A stretch of 64,000 nucleotides of DNA from Streptomyces fumanus (GCF_014655295.1 NZ_BNBI01000013.1:170251-234250); one strand, 5' to 3'; numbered from the stretch's first letter, positions 42,936 to 51,771 are shown. Made by a program: numbers and translations. Notes: generated by a model from the sequence alone, not told the origin.

Positions 42936-45900
42936 TCAGGCCCGCCGCAGCCGCAGGGTGGTCAACTGGAACGGCCGCAGCCGTAGGGCGATCCGGTCGC
43001 CGTCCAGCACGGGCGCAGGCTCCCCGTCGAGCGGGCGTTCCAGCAGGTCGGTGACGGTGACCCCAGCGACCGGGAAGCCCGCGGTGAGGGTGGCGCGGGC
43101 CCGGCCGCCGTGCGCCTCGTGGCAGCGGACCACCACGTCGCCGCTGCCGTCGTCGGCGAGCTTGACGGCGGTGACCACCACGGCGTCGTCGTCCACCGCG
43201 ATCAGCGGCGCGACCTCCCCGGCGCCGGTGCGGGCCCGCTCGGGCAGGTTGATCCGCCAGCCCTCGGTGACCGCGTCGCCGATGGACGCGCCCGGGACCA
43301 GGGCGTGCCGGAAGCGGTGGACGCCCTGGTCGGTCTCGGGGTCGGGGAAGCGCGGGGCGCGCAGCAGGGACGCCCGGACGGTGGTGGTGGTGCCGCCGTC
43401 GGCGCGGACGGTACGGGTCACGTCGTGGCCGTAGGTGGCGTCGTTGACGACGGCGGCCCCCCAGCCGGGTTCCTCGGCGTGGACGAAGCGGTGGTTGCAC
43501 GCCTCGAACCGGGCCGCCTCCCAGGAGGTGTTGGTGTGGGTGGGGCGGTGGACGTGGCCGAACTGGGTCTCGGACGCGTACCGCTCGGCGTGCAGGTCCA
43601 GGGGGAAGGCCAGCTTGAGGAACTTCTCCCGCTCGTGCCAGTCGACCTCGGTGTCGATCAGCAGCCGCCGCTCCCCCGGTGGCAGCGTCAGCACCTGGGT
43701 GACCCGGGACGCCCCGAAGGCGCGGACCACCCGCACCGAGGCGCCGTCCGGTCCGGCCGTGACCGACTCGGCGGCGGTGAGGTCGGTGCCGGTGTTGCGG
43801 TAGAAGGCGTCGACGTCCCAGGCGTCCCACTTGTTCGGCAGGTCGGGGTGCACCTGGAGCAGGTTGGCCGTCCCGCCGGGCGCGACCGTCTCGCGGTCGG
43901 CGCCGAGGTCGTACACGGACGGGACCAGTCCGCGGTCGTCGATCTCGACCCGGAGCAGCCCGTTGTCCAGCACCTGTCCGCCGCCGGGGCGCTCGGTGCG
44001 CCGGGTGCGGCCCTCCCGGACCGGGGTGCGGGCGCCGCCGGCCGGGACGCCGGCCCGCGCGTGGGGGGCGGCGTTGAAGACCAGCTCCCGGTCGCCGTCC
44101 CCGGCCAGGGCGCGCTGGGCCGCGTCGATGATCGCCTCCAGCTCCCCGGCGAGGCGGGCGTAGGTGGCGCGGGCCTCGCGGTGCACCCAGGCGATGGAGG
44201 AGCCGGGCAGGATGTCGTGGAACTGGTGCAGCAGCACCGTCTTCCAGATCCGGTCCAGTTCCTCGTAGGGGTAGCGGAATCCGGTGCGCACGGCGGCCGT
44301 GGCCGCCCACAGCTCGGCCTCGCGCAGGAGGTGCTCGCTGCGCCGGTTGCCCCGCTTGGTCCCGGCCTGGCTGGTGAGGGTGGCGCGGTGCAGTTCGAGG
44401 TACAGCTCGCCGACCCACACCGGTGCCTCGGGGTACTCGGCGGCGGCCTGCTCGAAGAAGGCGCGCGGGGTTTCCCAGGTGACGCGGGCGGAGCCTTCGA
44501 GGTCGCGCAGGCGGGCGGCCTTGGCGACCATCTCGCGGGTGGTGCCGCCGCCCCCGTCGCCCCAGCCGGTGGGGGCCAGGGAGTGCCGGGCGCGGCCCTT
44601 GTCGCGGAAGGTGCGGACCGCGTGGGCGAGTTCGGCGCCGTGCAGGGCGCAGTTGTAGGTGTCGACGGGCGGGAAGTGGGTGAGGACCCGGGTGCCGTCG
44701 ATGCCCTCCCAGCGGAAGGTGTGGTGCGGGAAGGCGTTCGTCTGGGACCAGGAGATCTTCTGGGTGAGCAGGTACTTCGATCCGGCGGCCTGGATGATCT
44801 GCGGCAGCCCGGCGGCGAACCCGAAGGTGTCCGGCAGCCACACCTCCTCGTTCTCGACGCCGAACTCGTCGAGGAAGAACCGCTTGCCGTGCACGAACTG
44901 CCGGGCCATCGCCTCCGACCCGGGCATGTTGGTGTCCGACTCCACCCACATCCCGCCGGCCGGCACGAACCGGCCCTCGGCGACGGCCTGCTTCACCCGC
45001 GTCCACACCTCGGGCCGGTGGTCGCGCAGCCACGCCCACTGCTGGGCCTGGGACATGGCGAACACGAACTCCGGTTCCTCCTCGATCAGCGCGGTCATGC
45101 TCGCCGCGGTACGGGCGACCTTGCGCACGGTCTCGCGCAGCGGCCACAGCCAGGCGGAGTCGATGTGCGCGTGTCCGACCGCGCTGATCCGGTGGGCGGA
45201 CGGCACGGCGGGCGCGGCGAGCACCCCGGCCAGCGCCGAACGGGCCCCGGCGGCCGTCGCGTTGACGTCCTGGAGGTCGAGGGCGTCCAGGGCCCGGTCC
45301 ACCGCGCGCAGGATCTCCCAGCGGCGCTCCCCGCCGACGGGCAGCTCGGCCATCAGCTCGCCGAGCACCTCCAGGTCGAGGACGAGCCGCCACACGGTCT
45401 CGTCGAACACGGCGAGATCCATCCGGCCCAGCGTGTACTGGGGTGCGTCGCCCGCGGTCTCCGGGTCGCCGAGCGGTGTCGGCGCGAACGGCCGGGATCC
45501 GAAGATCACCGGGTTGGAGGCGGCCTCGATGTGCAGGCGGACCCGCTCGCCGCCCTCGGCGGGGGCGGCGATCCGTACCCACTGGTTGCGCGGGTTCAGG
45601 CCCTTCACCGGGGTGCCGTCGGGCCGGTAGACCAGGCCCTCGCACTGGAAGCCCGGCATGTTCTCGTCGAAGCCCAGGTCGAGGAGGGCCTCGACGGTGC
45701 GTCCGGCCCAGGCTTCGGGGACGGTGCCGGTGACCCGGAACCAGCTCGTGCCCCAGGGGGCGCCCCAGCGGGTGCCCACCGCGACGGGCTCGGGTCGGGC
45801 GGCCAGTCCCTCGGCGACCGGTACGGGCTCGCCGGGCGCGTGCCACACCGCCACGTCCAGCGGCACGGACCGCGGGTACACGGCGGGTCGGACGCGTTCG

Positions 45901-45950
45901 TCGAGGACGCGCTTGAGGCGGGCTTCGACCAGACGGCGGTCGTCATGCAT
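42936..45950 (-). CDS. Alpha-mannosidase, glycoside hydrolase family 38
   Basis: 1004 residues, normal for GH38. After an N-terminal beta-sandwich (WGTSWFRVTGTVPEAWAGRTVE) the catalytic domain starts with VGHAHIDSAWLWPLRE (zinc His and Asp, near residue 260). GGMWVESDTNMPGSEAMARQ follows, with the catalytic Asp in ESD, then WLPDTFGFAAGLPQI and FHDILPGSSIAWVHRE. The C-terminal beta domains include DTEVDWHEREKFLKLAFPLDL and PTHTNTSWEAARFEACNHRF. It is cytoplasmic (no signal peptide), so it handles imported mannosides. It ends 6 bp from the converging GntR gene. The upstream extension of the frame is not conserved, so ATG 45950 was used. Confidence 0.92.
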   Translation of the reverse strand: MHDDRRLVEARLKRVLDERVRPAVYPRSVPLDVAVWHAPGEPVPVAEGLAARPEPVAVGTRWGAPWGTSWFRVTGTVPEAWAGRTVEALLDLGFDENMPGFQCEGLVYRPDGTPVKGLNPRNQWVRIAAPAEGGERVRLHIEAASNPVIFGSRPFAPTPLGDPETAGDAPQYTLGRMDLAVFDETVWRLVLDLEVLGELMAELPVGGERRWEILRAVDRALDALDLQDVNATAAGARSALAGVLAAPAVPSAHRISAVGHAHIDSAWLWPLRETVRKVARTAASMTALIEEEPEFVFAMSQAQQWAWLRDHRPEVWTRVKQAVAEGRFVPAGGMWVESDTNMPGSEAMARQFVHGKRFFLDEFGVENEEVWLPDTFGFAAGLPQIIQAAGSKYLLTQKISWSQTNAFPHHTFRWEGIDGTRVLTHFPPVDTYNCALHGAELAHAVRTFRDKGRARHSLAPTGWGDGGGGTTREMVAKAARLRDLEGSARVTWETPRAFFEQAAAEYPEAPVWVGELYLELHRATLTSQAGTKRGNRRSEHLLREAELWAATAAVRTGFRYPYEELDRIWKTVLLHQFHDILPGSSIAWVHREARATYARLAGELEAIIDAAQRALAGDGDRELVFNAAPHARAGVPAGGARTPVREGRTRRTERPGGGQVLDNGLLRVEIDDRGLVPSVYDLGADRETVAPGGTANLLQVHPDLPNKWDAWDVDAFYRNTGTDLTAAESVTAGPDGASVRVVRAFGASRVTQVLTLPPGERRLLIDTEVDWHEREKFLKLAFPLDLHAERYASETQFGHVHRPTHTNTSWEAARFEACNHRFVHAEEPGWGAAVVNDATYGHDVTRTVRADGGTTTTVRASLLRAPRFPDPETDQGVHRFRHALVPGASIGDAVTEGWRINLPERARTGAGEVAPLIAVDDDAVVVTAVKLADDGSGDVVVRCHEAHGGRARATLTAGFPVAGVTVTDLLERPLDGEPAPVLDGDRIALRLRPFQLTTLRLRRA

Positions 45951-46129
45951 ACGGCTGCTCCCTGGGGGTGGGGGGACGGTGCCGACGAGGAGTACTGCTC
46001 CCCCGCCCGGGGCCGTTCGAACCGCGCGGGCGCCGCGCCCCGGCGGGGGCTCTCGACGGGAACCCCCTCCCCCGGGCACAGTTCTCCCAGCGTGCCCGCC
46101 CGTGGCCCGCGCCCGGAGAGGAGTCCGCC

Positions 46130-47473
46130 ATGAGCGACTGGACCGGCCGGAGCGCCGTCGAGATCGCCGCCGCCGTCCGCGCGAAGCGGGCCGCGCCCCG
46201 GGAGGTCGTCGCCGCGCATCTGGCGCGGATCGCCCGGCTCGACGGCCGGATCGGCGCCTTCCGCACCGTCCGGGCCGAGGCGGCGCTCGCCGAGGCGGAG
46301 GAGCTGGGCGCCCGGGGCGACCTCGTTGAACTGCCGCTGGCGGGTGTGCCGGTGGCGGTCAAGGACAACCTGCCGGTGCGCGGCGAGGCCAGTCGCGCCG
46401 GCTCGGCGGCGACGCCGCAGACACCGGCCGCCGCCGACCACGTCACCGTGGCCAGGCTGCGGGCGGCGGGCGCGGTGGTGGTGGGGCTGACCAACGTGCC
46501 CGAGCTGTGCGCGTTCAACACCACCGAGAGCGTGTACGGCACCACCCGCAACCCCTGGGACCCGGCGCGCTCGGCGGGCGGCTCCTCGGGCGGCAGCGCC
46601 GCCGCGGTCGCCGCCGGGATGGTCCCGCTGGCGCTCGGCAACGACGCGATGGGCTCGCTGCGCATCCCCGCGGCCGTCTGCGGGCTGGTCACCGTCAAGC
46701 CGGGCCACGGGGTGGTGCCGGCCGGGATCGGCACCACCGGCTGGTACGGCCTGGCGGAGAACGGGCCGCTGGCCACCACGGTCGCCGACGCCCGGCTGCT
46801 GCTGTCGGTGCTCGCGGACACCGGTCCGGTACGCCCGGCCGACACCGGCGGCCTCCGGGTGGCCCTGTCGCTGCGCAGCCCGCTGGCCGGTATCCCGGTC
46901 GGCGGGGCGTACTCGGCGGCGGCCCGGGCGGCGGCCGAGGTGCTGATGCGCGCCGGTCTGCTGGTGCGGCGGGCCGACCCGCCCTACCCGGCGTCGCTGG
47001 GCGTCACCTCGCTGACCCACTGGACGGCGGGCGCCTCCTCCGACGCCCGGGACCTGGACCCGGGGCAACTGGCCCGGCGCACCCGCGTCCACACGGCCGT
47101 CGGGCGGCGCTTCGCCCCCCGGGTGGCCACCGGGGCGGCCCGGGAGCGGCTGCGCCGGCGCCTGGCGCCGTTCTTCGCCGCGTACGACGTCCTGCTCACC
47201 CCGGCGCTGGCCCGCCCCGCCCCTGCCGCGGCGCCCTGGCACGAGCGGGGCTGGCTGCGCAACCTGGCGGTCGACAGCGCCTTCTCGCCGTTCACGCCGC
47301 CGTGGAACCTGACCGGGCTGCCGGCGATGTCCGTGCCGTTCGGCACGCTGCCGTCGGGCGCCCCCTGCGCCGTACAGCTCGTGGGGCGGGCCGGGGCGGA
47401 GGCGGAGCTGCTGGCGGTGGCGGAGCGGATCGAGCGCCTGCGGCCCTGGCGGCGGACGGCCCCGCTGGACTGA
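46130..47473 (+). CDS. Amidase (amidase signature family)
   Basis: 447 residues. The Ser-cisSer-Lys triad is visible: Lys78 in VPVAVKDNLP, the cis-Ser in AGGSSGGSAAAV (about 149-160), and the nucleophile Ser in AMGSLRIPAA (about 176). FSPFTPPWNLTGLPAMSVPFG near the C-terminus is also characteristic. The substrate amide (for example of amino acids, indole-acetamide or polyamides) cannot be told. ATG 46130 follows a GGAGAGGAG ribosome-binding site. It is divergent from the mannosidase with 179 bp between. Confidence 0.9.
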   Translation: MSDWTGRSAVEIAAAVRAKRAAPREVVAAHLARIARLDGRIGAFRTVRAEAALAEAEELGARGDLVELPLAGVPVAVKDNLPVRGEASRAGSAATPQTPAAADHVTVARLRAAGAVVVGLTNVPELCAFNTTESVYGTTRNPWDPARSAGGSSGGSAAAVAAGMVPLALGNDAMGSLRIPAAVCGLVTVKPGHGVVPAGIGTTGWYGLAENGPLATTVADARLLLSVLADTGPVRPADTGGLRVALSLRSPLAGIPVGGAYSAAARAAAEVLMRAGLLVRRADPPYPASLGVTSLTHWTAGASSDARDLDPGQLARRTRVHTAVGRRFAPRVATGAARERLRRRLAPFFAAYDVLLTPALARPAPAAAPWHERGWLRNLAVDSAFSPFTPPWNLTGLPAMSVPFGTLPSGAPCAVQLVGRAGAEAELLAVAERIERLRPWRRTAPLD

Positions 47474-47533
47474 GACCGGCCCGCGCCGGCCTGGCGGCCC
47501 GGCGCGCTGGTCAGGAGCGAGGGCCGCGGACGC

Positions 47534-48016
47534 TCACAGCGCCCGGTACATGATGTGCAGCCCGACCCGGCCGTGCCGGGGGTGTGCGAAGGCGTCCGGC
47601 ACGGTGCCCAGCACGGTGAAGCCCAGGGAGGTCCACAGCCGCACCGCCGGGTTGGTCTCCACGACCGCGTTGAACACCATCCCCCGGTAGCCCTGGGCCT
47701 TGGCCTCGGCCAGCACGTGCTCGGCGAGGGCCCGGCCGGTGCCGCGGCCCGCGTGGCCGGGGTCGACCATGAAGCCCGCGTTGGCGATCCGCGCGGCGGG
47801 GCCGCCGTAGTTGGGGGTGAGGTAGGCGGAGGCGATGACGGTGCCGGAGCCGTCCTCGACGACGTAGACCCGCTTGGCCGGGTGCATCCACAGCGCCCGG
47901 GCGTCCTCCTCGGAGGTCGCCGGGTCCCAGGTGTACGTCTCGCCGGCGGCGACGACGCGGTGCCAGAACGGCCAGATGCGCGGCCAGTCGTCCGGCGTCG
48001 CTTCCCTGATCAGCAT
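47534..48016 (-). CDS. GNAT-family N-acetyltransferase
   Basis: 160 residues. GNAT motifs: IREATPDDWPRIWPFWHRVVAAGETYTW-type N-terminus, ANAGFMVDPGHAGRGTGRALAEHVLAEA with the acetyl-CoA pyrophosphate loop GRGTGRA, and GMVFNAVVETNPAVRLWTSLGFTVLGTVPDAF. The close similarity of layout to phosphinothricin-type acyltransferase relatives suggests a small amine or amino acid substrate, not defined here. It converges with the amidase gene, 60 bp between, and lies downstream of two very small genes on its strand. Confidence 0.85.
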   Translation of the reverse strand: MLIREATPDDWPRIWPFWHRVVAAGETYTWDPATSEEDARALWMHPAKRVYVVEDGSGTVIASAYLTPNYGGPAARIANAGFMVDPGHAGRGTGRALAEHVLAEAKAQGYRGMVFNAVVETNPAVRLWTSLGFTVLGTVPDAFAHPRHGRVGLHIMYRAL

Positions 48017-48071
48017 GGGTGTGAGTGTGCCACGCCCATGCCGACCCGGATCGTCGAGGGTGCCGGCGCGG

Positions 48072-48245
48072 TCAGTCCACGCTGGGCAGGATGTGGGGCT
48101 CGGCGAGGTCGTCCTCGTAGCCCGCGAGGCGGATGGGGGCGGACCGGGCCCACACGTCGAGGCTGCCGATCTCACCCGGCCGCCGGCCTGCCCGGTCCCT
48201 GCGTTCCTTGGGGCGTTGCTCGCGATTCGTCTTCTCCGGTGTCAC
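48072..48245 (-). CDS. Small unrecognised protein, 57 residues
   Basis: A GTG start (complement of 48243-48245) is preceded by a textbook AAGGAG site six bases upstream. The 57-residue product has a very basic N-terminal half (MTPEKTNREQRPKERRDR) and a distinct C-terminal half containing WARSAPIRLAGYEDDL and ending HILPSVD. There are no Cys and no membrane segment. The C-terminal half alternates hydrophobic, basic and acidic residues and looks conserved rather than random. Third codon positions are GC-rich in the second half. It lies 21 bp after another small gene on the same strand. I do not recognise the family; a leader/core peptide layout is possible but unproven. Confidence 0.6.
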   Translation of the reverse strand: MTPEKTNREQRPKERRDRAGRRPGEIGSLDVWARSAPIRLAGYEDDLAEPHILPSVD

Positions 48246-48266
48246 CGCGCACTCCTTATGTGTCGG

Positions 48267-48476
48267 TCACCCTCGGGCCTCGCCGGTCGGTCTGCTGTCC
48301 GGCCCTGGACGCCCGCTCGGGTCTGGGTCAAAGCGTTCGGACGCGGTGGCGCCGGTCAGTGGAGGAAGCAGGCCGCTGTGCACCGGCTCGTCCCATGACG
48401 GACCGTGGGTGTGGGTAGGACCCGTACTGCTGTCCGTCCGATCCAGATTAACCAGATGAGCGGGGGTCCGCTCCAT
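48267..48476 (-). CDS. Small unrecognised protein, 69 residues
   Basis: ATG at the complement of 48474-48476 opens a 69-residue frame beginning MERTPAHLVNLDRTDSSTG and containing HSGLLPPLTGATASERFD. It is rich in Pro, Ser, Thr, His and Asp, without Cys, Lys or a hydrophobic helix, so it is probably unstructured. The ribosome-binding site is weak (GGAG 11 bases upstream). It directly precedes the 57-residue gene and follows the palindrome at 48492. It may be a real small gene or an untranslated leader of its neighbour. Confidence 0.35.
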   Translation of the reverse strand: MERTPAHLVNLDRTDSSTGPTHTHGPSWDEPVHSGLLPPLTGATASERFDPDPSGRPGPDSRPTGEARG

Positions 48477-48491
48477 GGCACCGCAAACTCC

Positions 48492-48506
48492 GCGTAACCA
48501 TTACGC
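48492..48506 (-). promoter_or_regulatory. Perfect palindrome upstream of the two small genes
   Basis: GCGTAA (48492-48497), CCA, TTACGC (48501-48506): 6-bp perfect arms around 3 bases, 16 bp upstream of the 69-residue frame, in a locally AT-richer stretch. Candidate operator. The rest of the gap to 48652 shows nothing else I can name. Confidence 0.4.
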
Positions 48507-48652
48507 TTCCTACGGCGCACAGTTGAGGCGGTTCGCCCCGGTTCATCGCGCTTTGCCCGGAGAGTGACTCACCCGTTCGGCCCACATCTCGGGCAACCAT
48601 TCGAACGGACGTCGCGGTTCGCAACTCCCGTCCGGGCGGCACCGGCTGGCGC

Positions 48653-50155
48653 TCACCACTTGCCGGGGGCGTAGTCCTTGAGGAAGACACCGTACAGGTC
48701 CTCGCCCTGCTCGCCGCGGACCACCGGGTCGTACACCCGGGCCGCGCCGTCGACCAGGTCGAGCGGGGCGTGGAAGCCCTCCTCGGCCAGGCGCAGCTTG
48801 TCGAAGTGGGGCCGCTCGTCGGTGATCCAGCCGGTGTCGACGGAGGTCATCAGGATGCGGTCGGTCTCGAACATCTCCTGGGCGCTGGTCCGCGTCACCA
48901 TGTTCATGGCCGCCTTGGCGGCGTTGGTGTTGGGGTGCCCCGCGCCCTTGTAGCCGCGGGCGAAGACCCCTTCCATCGCCGAGACGTTGACGACGTAGGC
49001 GCGGCCCGAGGCGGCCCGGCGCGCGGCCTCGGCCATGGCCGGGCGGAGCTTGCTGATCAGGATGAAGGGTGCCGTGTAGTTGCACAACTGGGTCTCCAGC
49101 AGCTCCACCGGGGAGATCTGCTCGATGGTCTGCACCCAGGTGTTGGAGTCCACCACGTCCGGGACCAGACCGCCCGCGTCGATGGCGGTGCCCTCGCGGT
49201 GCCGGTCCACGCTGGCGTTCCCGGCGACCAGCGCCAGGTCGGCGACCTGCTGGGCGTCCAGCCCGCTGATCCCGGCCGGCAGCGCGGCGAGGCCGTCGAC
49301 CGAGCCGGAGCCGAAGGCGCCGATGACGTGGTGGGCGGGCAGCTCGCCGGCGGGCAGCGGGGCGCTCTCGCCCTCGACCAGGGCCGCGTACGCGGAGGGC
49401 AGCCGGCGTACGGTCTGGGTGGCGTTGTTGATCAGGATGTCCAGCGGGCCCTGCTCGGCGACCCGGTCGGCGAGCGCGACGGCCTGCGCGGGGTCGCGCA
49501 GGTCGATGCCGACGACCTCCAGGCGGTGCAGCCAGTCCCCGGAGTCGTCCATGGCCGTGAAGCGGCGGATGGCGTCCTTGGGGAACCGGGTGGTGATCGT
49601 GGTGTGGGCGCCGTCGCGCAGCAGCCGCAGCGCGATGTACATGCCGATCTTGGCCCGGCCGCCGGTGAGCAGCGCCCGCTTGCCGGTGAGGTCGGCGCGG
49701 GCGTCGCGGCGGGCCCGGTTCTCGGCGGCGCAGCGCGGGCAGAGCTGGTGGTAGAAGTAGTCGACCTCGACGTAGCGCTGCTTGCAGACGTAGCAGGACC
49801 GGGGGCGCTGGAGTATCCCCGCGATCGTGCCCTCCTCGGTGCGGGAGGAGGGCAGGATGCCCTCGGTCTCGTCGTCGATGCGCTCGGCGGAGCCGGTGGC
49901 GGTGGCCTCGGTGACCGCCTTGTCGTGGGCGGTCTTGGCGGCCCGGCGCTCCTGGCGGCGGCGCTGCTTGACCGTGCGGTAGATGTGCGAGGTGGCCCGG
50001 CGCACCAGGATCGCGTCGGGGTGGTCGACGTCGAGCCGGTCGAGTTCCTCCAGCACGCTGAGGCAGACCGCCAGCCTCTCGGGGTCGATGCCGGGGCCGT
50101 ACGCCGAGGTCTCCGTCCCCTCGGTGGTCGCCGAGTCGTCCTGTGTCACCGTCAT
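48653..50155 (-). CDS. Atypical SDR-fold protein with a zinc ribbon and without the catalytic Tyr
   Basis: 500 residues. A helical basic N-terminal region (about 25-80, IYRTVKQRRRQERRAAK) is followed by a four-Cys zinc ribbon (Cys121, 124, 139, 142: SCYVCKQ and LCPRCAAE). The Rossmann domain has ALLTGGRAKIGMYIALRLL (165-171 the Gly motif), TTRFPKDA and LDILINNATQT. The expected Ser is in VVNVSAMEG, but the YxxxK site reads HPNTNAAKAAMN: Lys is kept and the Tyr position is Thr. The end TSVDTGWITDERPHFDKL is well conserved in such proteins. It is likely a nucleotide-binding or non-classical oxidoreductase. ATG 50155 is the only plausible start. Confidence 0.85.
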   Translation of the reverse strand: MTVTQDDSATTEGTETSAYGPGIDPERLAVCLSVLEELDRLDVDHPDAILVRRATSHIYRTVKQRRRQERRAAKTAHDKAVTEATATGSAERIDDETEGILPSSRTEEGTIAGILQRPRSCYVCKQRYVEVDYFYHQLCPRCAAENRARRDARADLTGKRALLTGGRAKIGMYIALRLLRDGAHTTITTRFPKDAIRRFTAMDDSGDWLHRLEVVGIDLRDPAQAVALADRVAEQGPLDILINNATQTVRRLPSAYAALVEGESAPLPAGELPAHHVIGAFGSGSVDGLAALPAGISGLDAQQVADLALVAGNASVDRHREGTAIDAGGLVPDVVDSNTWVQTIEQISPVELLETQLCNYTAPFILISKLRPAMAEAARRAASGRAYVVNVSAMEGVFARGYKGAGHPNTNAAKAAMNMVTRTSAQEMFETDRILMTSVDTGWITDERPHFDKLRLAEEGFHAPLDLVDGAARVYDPVVRGEQGEDLYGVFLKDYAPGKW

Positions 50156-50260
50156 CGCCGCTGCCGTTCCCTGATCACCCGTCGCGGCGCTCCGACTCGC
50201 GTCCGCTTTCGAACGGCGGATTTTACGCGAGCGGGGGCGCCGGCCGCCAAACCGTCCGGT

Positions 50261-51601
50261 TCAGCGGCCGCAGACGGCCGTCAGCGCCGCCGCCTCCTCG
50301 GTCACCGCGGCGGCGAACCGGTCCAGGTCGGGGACGGCCCGGGCGTCCGCGACGAGCCCGTAGTGGACGCGGCCCCGGTAGGTGGAGACGGCCACGGCCA
50401 GGGAGTGGCCGCGGGCCAGCGGGGCGAGCGGGTAGACCTCGGCCAGCGGGTGGCCGCCGAGGCGCAGGCCGAGGCTGGGCAGCGGCACGCTGGTGACCAG
50501 GATGTCGAACCAGAGCCGGGCGGCCTGCCCGGCCAGCGGCCCGCCCAGCCGGTGGCCGAGCGCGGGGACGTGGTCGGCGAGCAGCGCGACGGCACCGGCG
50601 CCCCGGGCCGGTCCGGCGTCCTTGTTGCGGTCCATGGCGGTACGGACGCAGCCGAGGCGGGAGCGGGGGTCGGGGTCGCCGACGGGGAGCCGTATCAGGT
50701 AGCCGGAGAGCCGGTTGCCCTGCGGGTGGGCGGCGCGGGGGCGGCGCTGCGACACGGGGATCAGCGCCCGGGGCGCCAGGCCCTCGCTGCCGTCGCCGCG
50801 CTCGTCCAGCCAGCGGCGCAGGGCGCCCGCGACCACGGCGATCAGTACGTCGTTGACGGTGCCGCCCGCGGCCTTGCGGACGCGGTGCACGTCGTCCAGG
50901 TCCAGGGCGACGCCGGCGGTGCGGCGGGTGCCGGAGGGCTCGGCGGTGAGCGCCGGGCAGGACCGCGCGTCGAGGGTGGACAGGGCGACGGACGCGCCGA
51001 TGTCCAGGGCGCGGCCCGCGTCCGCGAGGGCGCCGCGCACCCGGCCGGGCAGGGCGCGCAGGTCGGGCAGCGGGCCGCGGCGGGGCGGCTCGGGGCGGGG
51101 GCGGGGCGCGGGCAGGTCCGTCGGGTCCAGGACGGCGGCGGCCAGCCCGAGCGCCCGCAGCCCGTCGGCGAGCGCGTGGTGGAACTTGAACAGCACGGCG
51201 AAGGACGTCCCGTCCGCGCCGGGCAGCACATGGGCCTCCCAGGGCGGCCGGGCCCGGTCCAGCGGGCGCTGCATGAGCCGGCCGGCGACCGTGTGGAAGT
51301 CGCCGGCCGGGGCGTGCAGCCGGACGTGGTCGAGCGGGTCGAAGCCGGGGGCGGGCTCGCGGGCGGCGCCGCCGAAGGAGCGCGGCCCGGTCAGGGCGAG
51401 CGGCACCCGCCAGACGTCCCGGATGCGCATCCGCAGACCGGGCACGCCGGCCGCGCGGGCCGCCAGCAGGTCGACGGCGTGCGCGGCGGCGGTGGGCGAG
51501 CGGGCCGGGAACACGCCGAGCGCGGCGAGGTGCATGGGGTGCTCGGGGGTCTCGATGTTCCAGAACGCCAGATCGAGGGGAGCGAGCAGGTCTGCGGTCA
51601 C
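50261..51601 (-). CDS. Wax ester synthase / diacylglycerol acyltransferase (WS/DGAT)
   Basis: 446 residues. The start LLAPLDLAFWNIETPEHPMHLAALGVF is characteristic. The active-site HHxxxDG is HHALADG (141-147), with PLDRARPPWEAHVL before it and the second conserved block GGTVNDVLIAVVAGALRRWL. NRLSGYLIRLPVGDPDP and the final VTSVPLPSLGLRLGGHPL, with SVSTYRGRVHYGLVAD-type residues, complete the family. It esterifies acyl-CoA to diacylglycerol or fatty alcohols, forming storage lipid. The start is preceded by a candidate promoter at 51655-51683. The two catalytic His and the Asp are present. Confidence 0.92.
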   Translation of the reverse strand: MTADLLAPLDLAFWNIETPEHPMHLAALGVFPARSPTAAAHAVDLLAARAAGVPGLRMRIRDVWRVPLALTGPRSFGGAAREPAPGFDPLDHVRLHAPAGDFHTVAGRLMQRPLDRARPPWEAHVLPGADGTSFAVLFKFHHALADGLRALGLAAAVLDPTDLPAPRPRPEPPRRGPLPDLRALPGRVRGALADAGRALDIGASVALSTLDARSCPALTAEPSGTRRTAGVALDLDDVHRVRKAAGGTVNDVLIAVVAGALRRWLDERGDGSEGLAPRALIPVSQRRPRAAHPQGNRLSGYLIRLPVGDPDPRSRLGCVRTAMDRNKDAGPARGAGAVALLADHVPALGHRLGGPLAGQAARLWFDILVTSVPLPSLGLRLGGHPLAEVYPLAPLARGHSLAVAVSTYRGRVHYGLVADARAVPDLDRFAAAVTEEAAALTAVCGR

Positions 51602-51654
51602 GGGCTGGCCTCGCGTCGACGACGGATGGAGACGAATGGTGAGGAAGAGAGACG

Positions 51655-51683
51655 AATAGAGCTGGATGGAGACAAGCAGTCAA
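51655..51683 (-). promoter_or_regulatory. Candidate vegetative promoter of the WS/DGAT gene
   Basis: On the minus strand TTGACT (complement of 51678-51683) and TCTATT (complement of 51655-51660) are spaced by 17 bases, resembling the -35/-10 pair of the main Streptomyces sigma factor (HrdB). It would give a leader of about 45 bases. The surrounding 51600-51735 is unusually AT-rich with GATGGAGACGAAT-like short repeats. Confidence 0.4.
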
Positions 51684-51742
51684 TCGCTCTCCGACGATTA
51701 CGGTCAAGTACGATCACGCTACGCTCAGTTAACAACGTGTGA

Positions 51743-51771
51743 AGTCCCGCCCCTGAGGAAGGGGCGGGACT
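51743..51771. terminator. Terminator hairpin after the GH2 gene
   Basis: AGTCCCGCCCCT (51743-51754) and AGGGGCGGGACT (51760-51771): a perfect 12-bp stem with a GAGGA loop, 51 bp past the stop of the GH2 glycosidase on the minus strand. It separates that gene from the WS/DGAT promoter. Confidence 0.75.

Noticed and set aside
43110..46133. A 1007-codon plus-strand open frame
   Set aside because: Antisense of the GH38 mannosidase. Its translation is Gly/Val/Arg-rich with no family.
48531..48550. Possible PhoP box (GTTCGCCCCG GTTCATCGCG)
   Set aside because: The repeat spacing is 10 bp rather than the 11 bp of PhoP direct repeat units, and it lies downstream of the SDR gene rather than in an obvious promoter.
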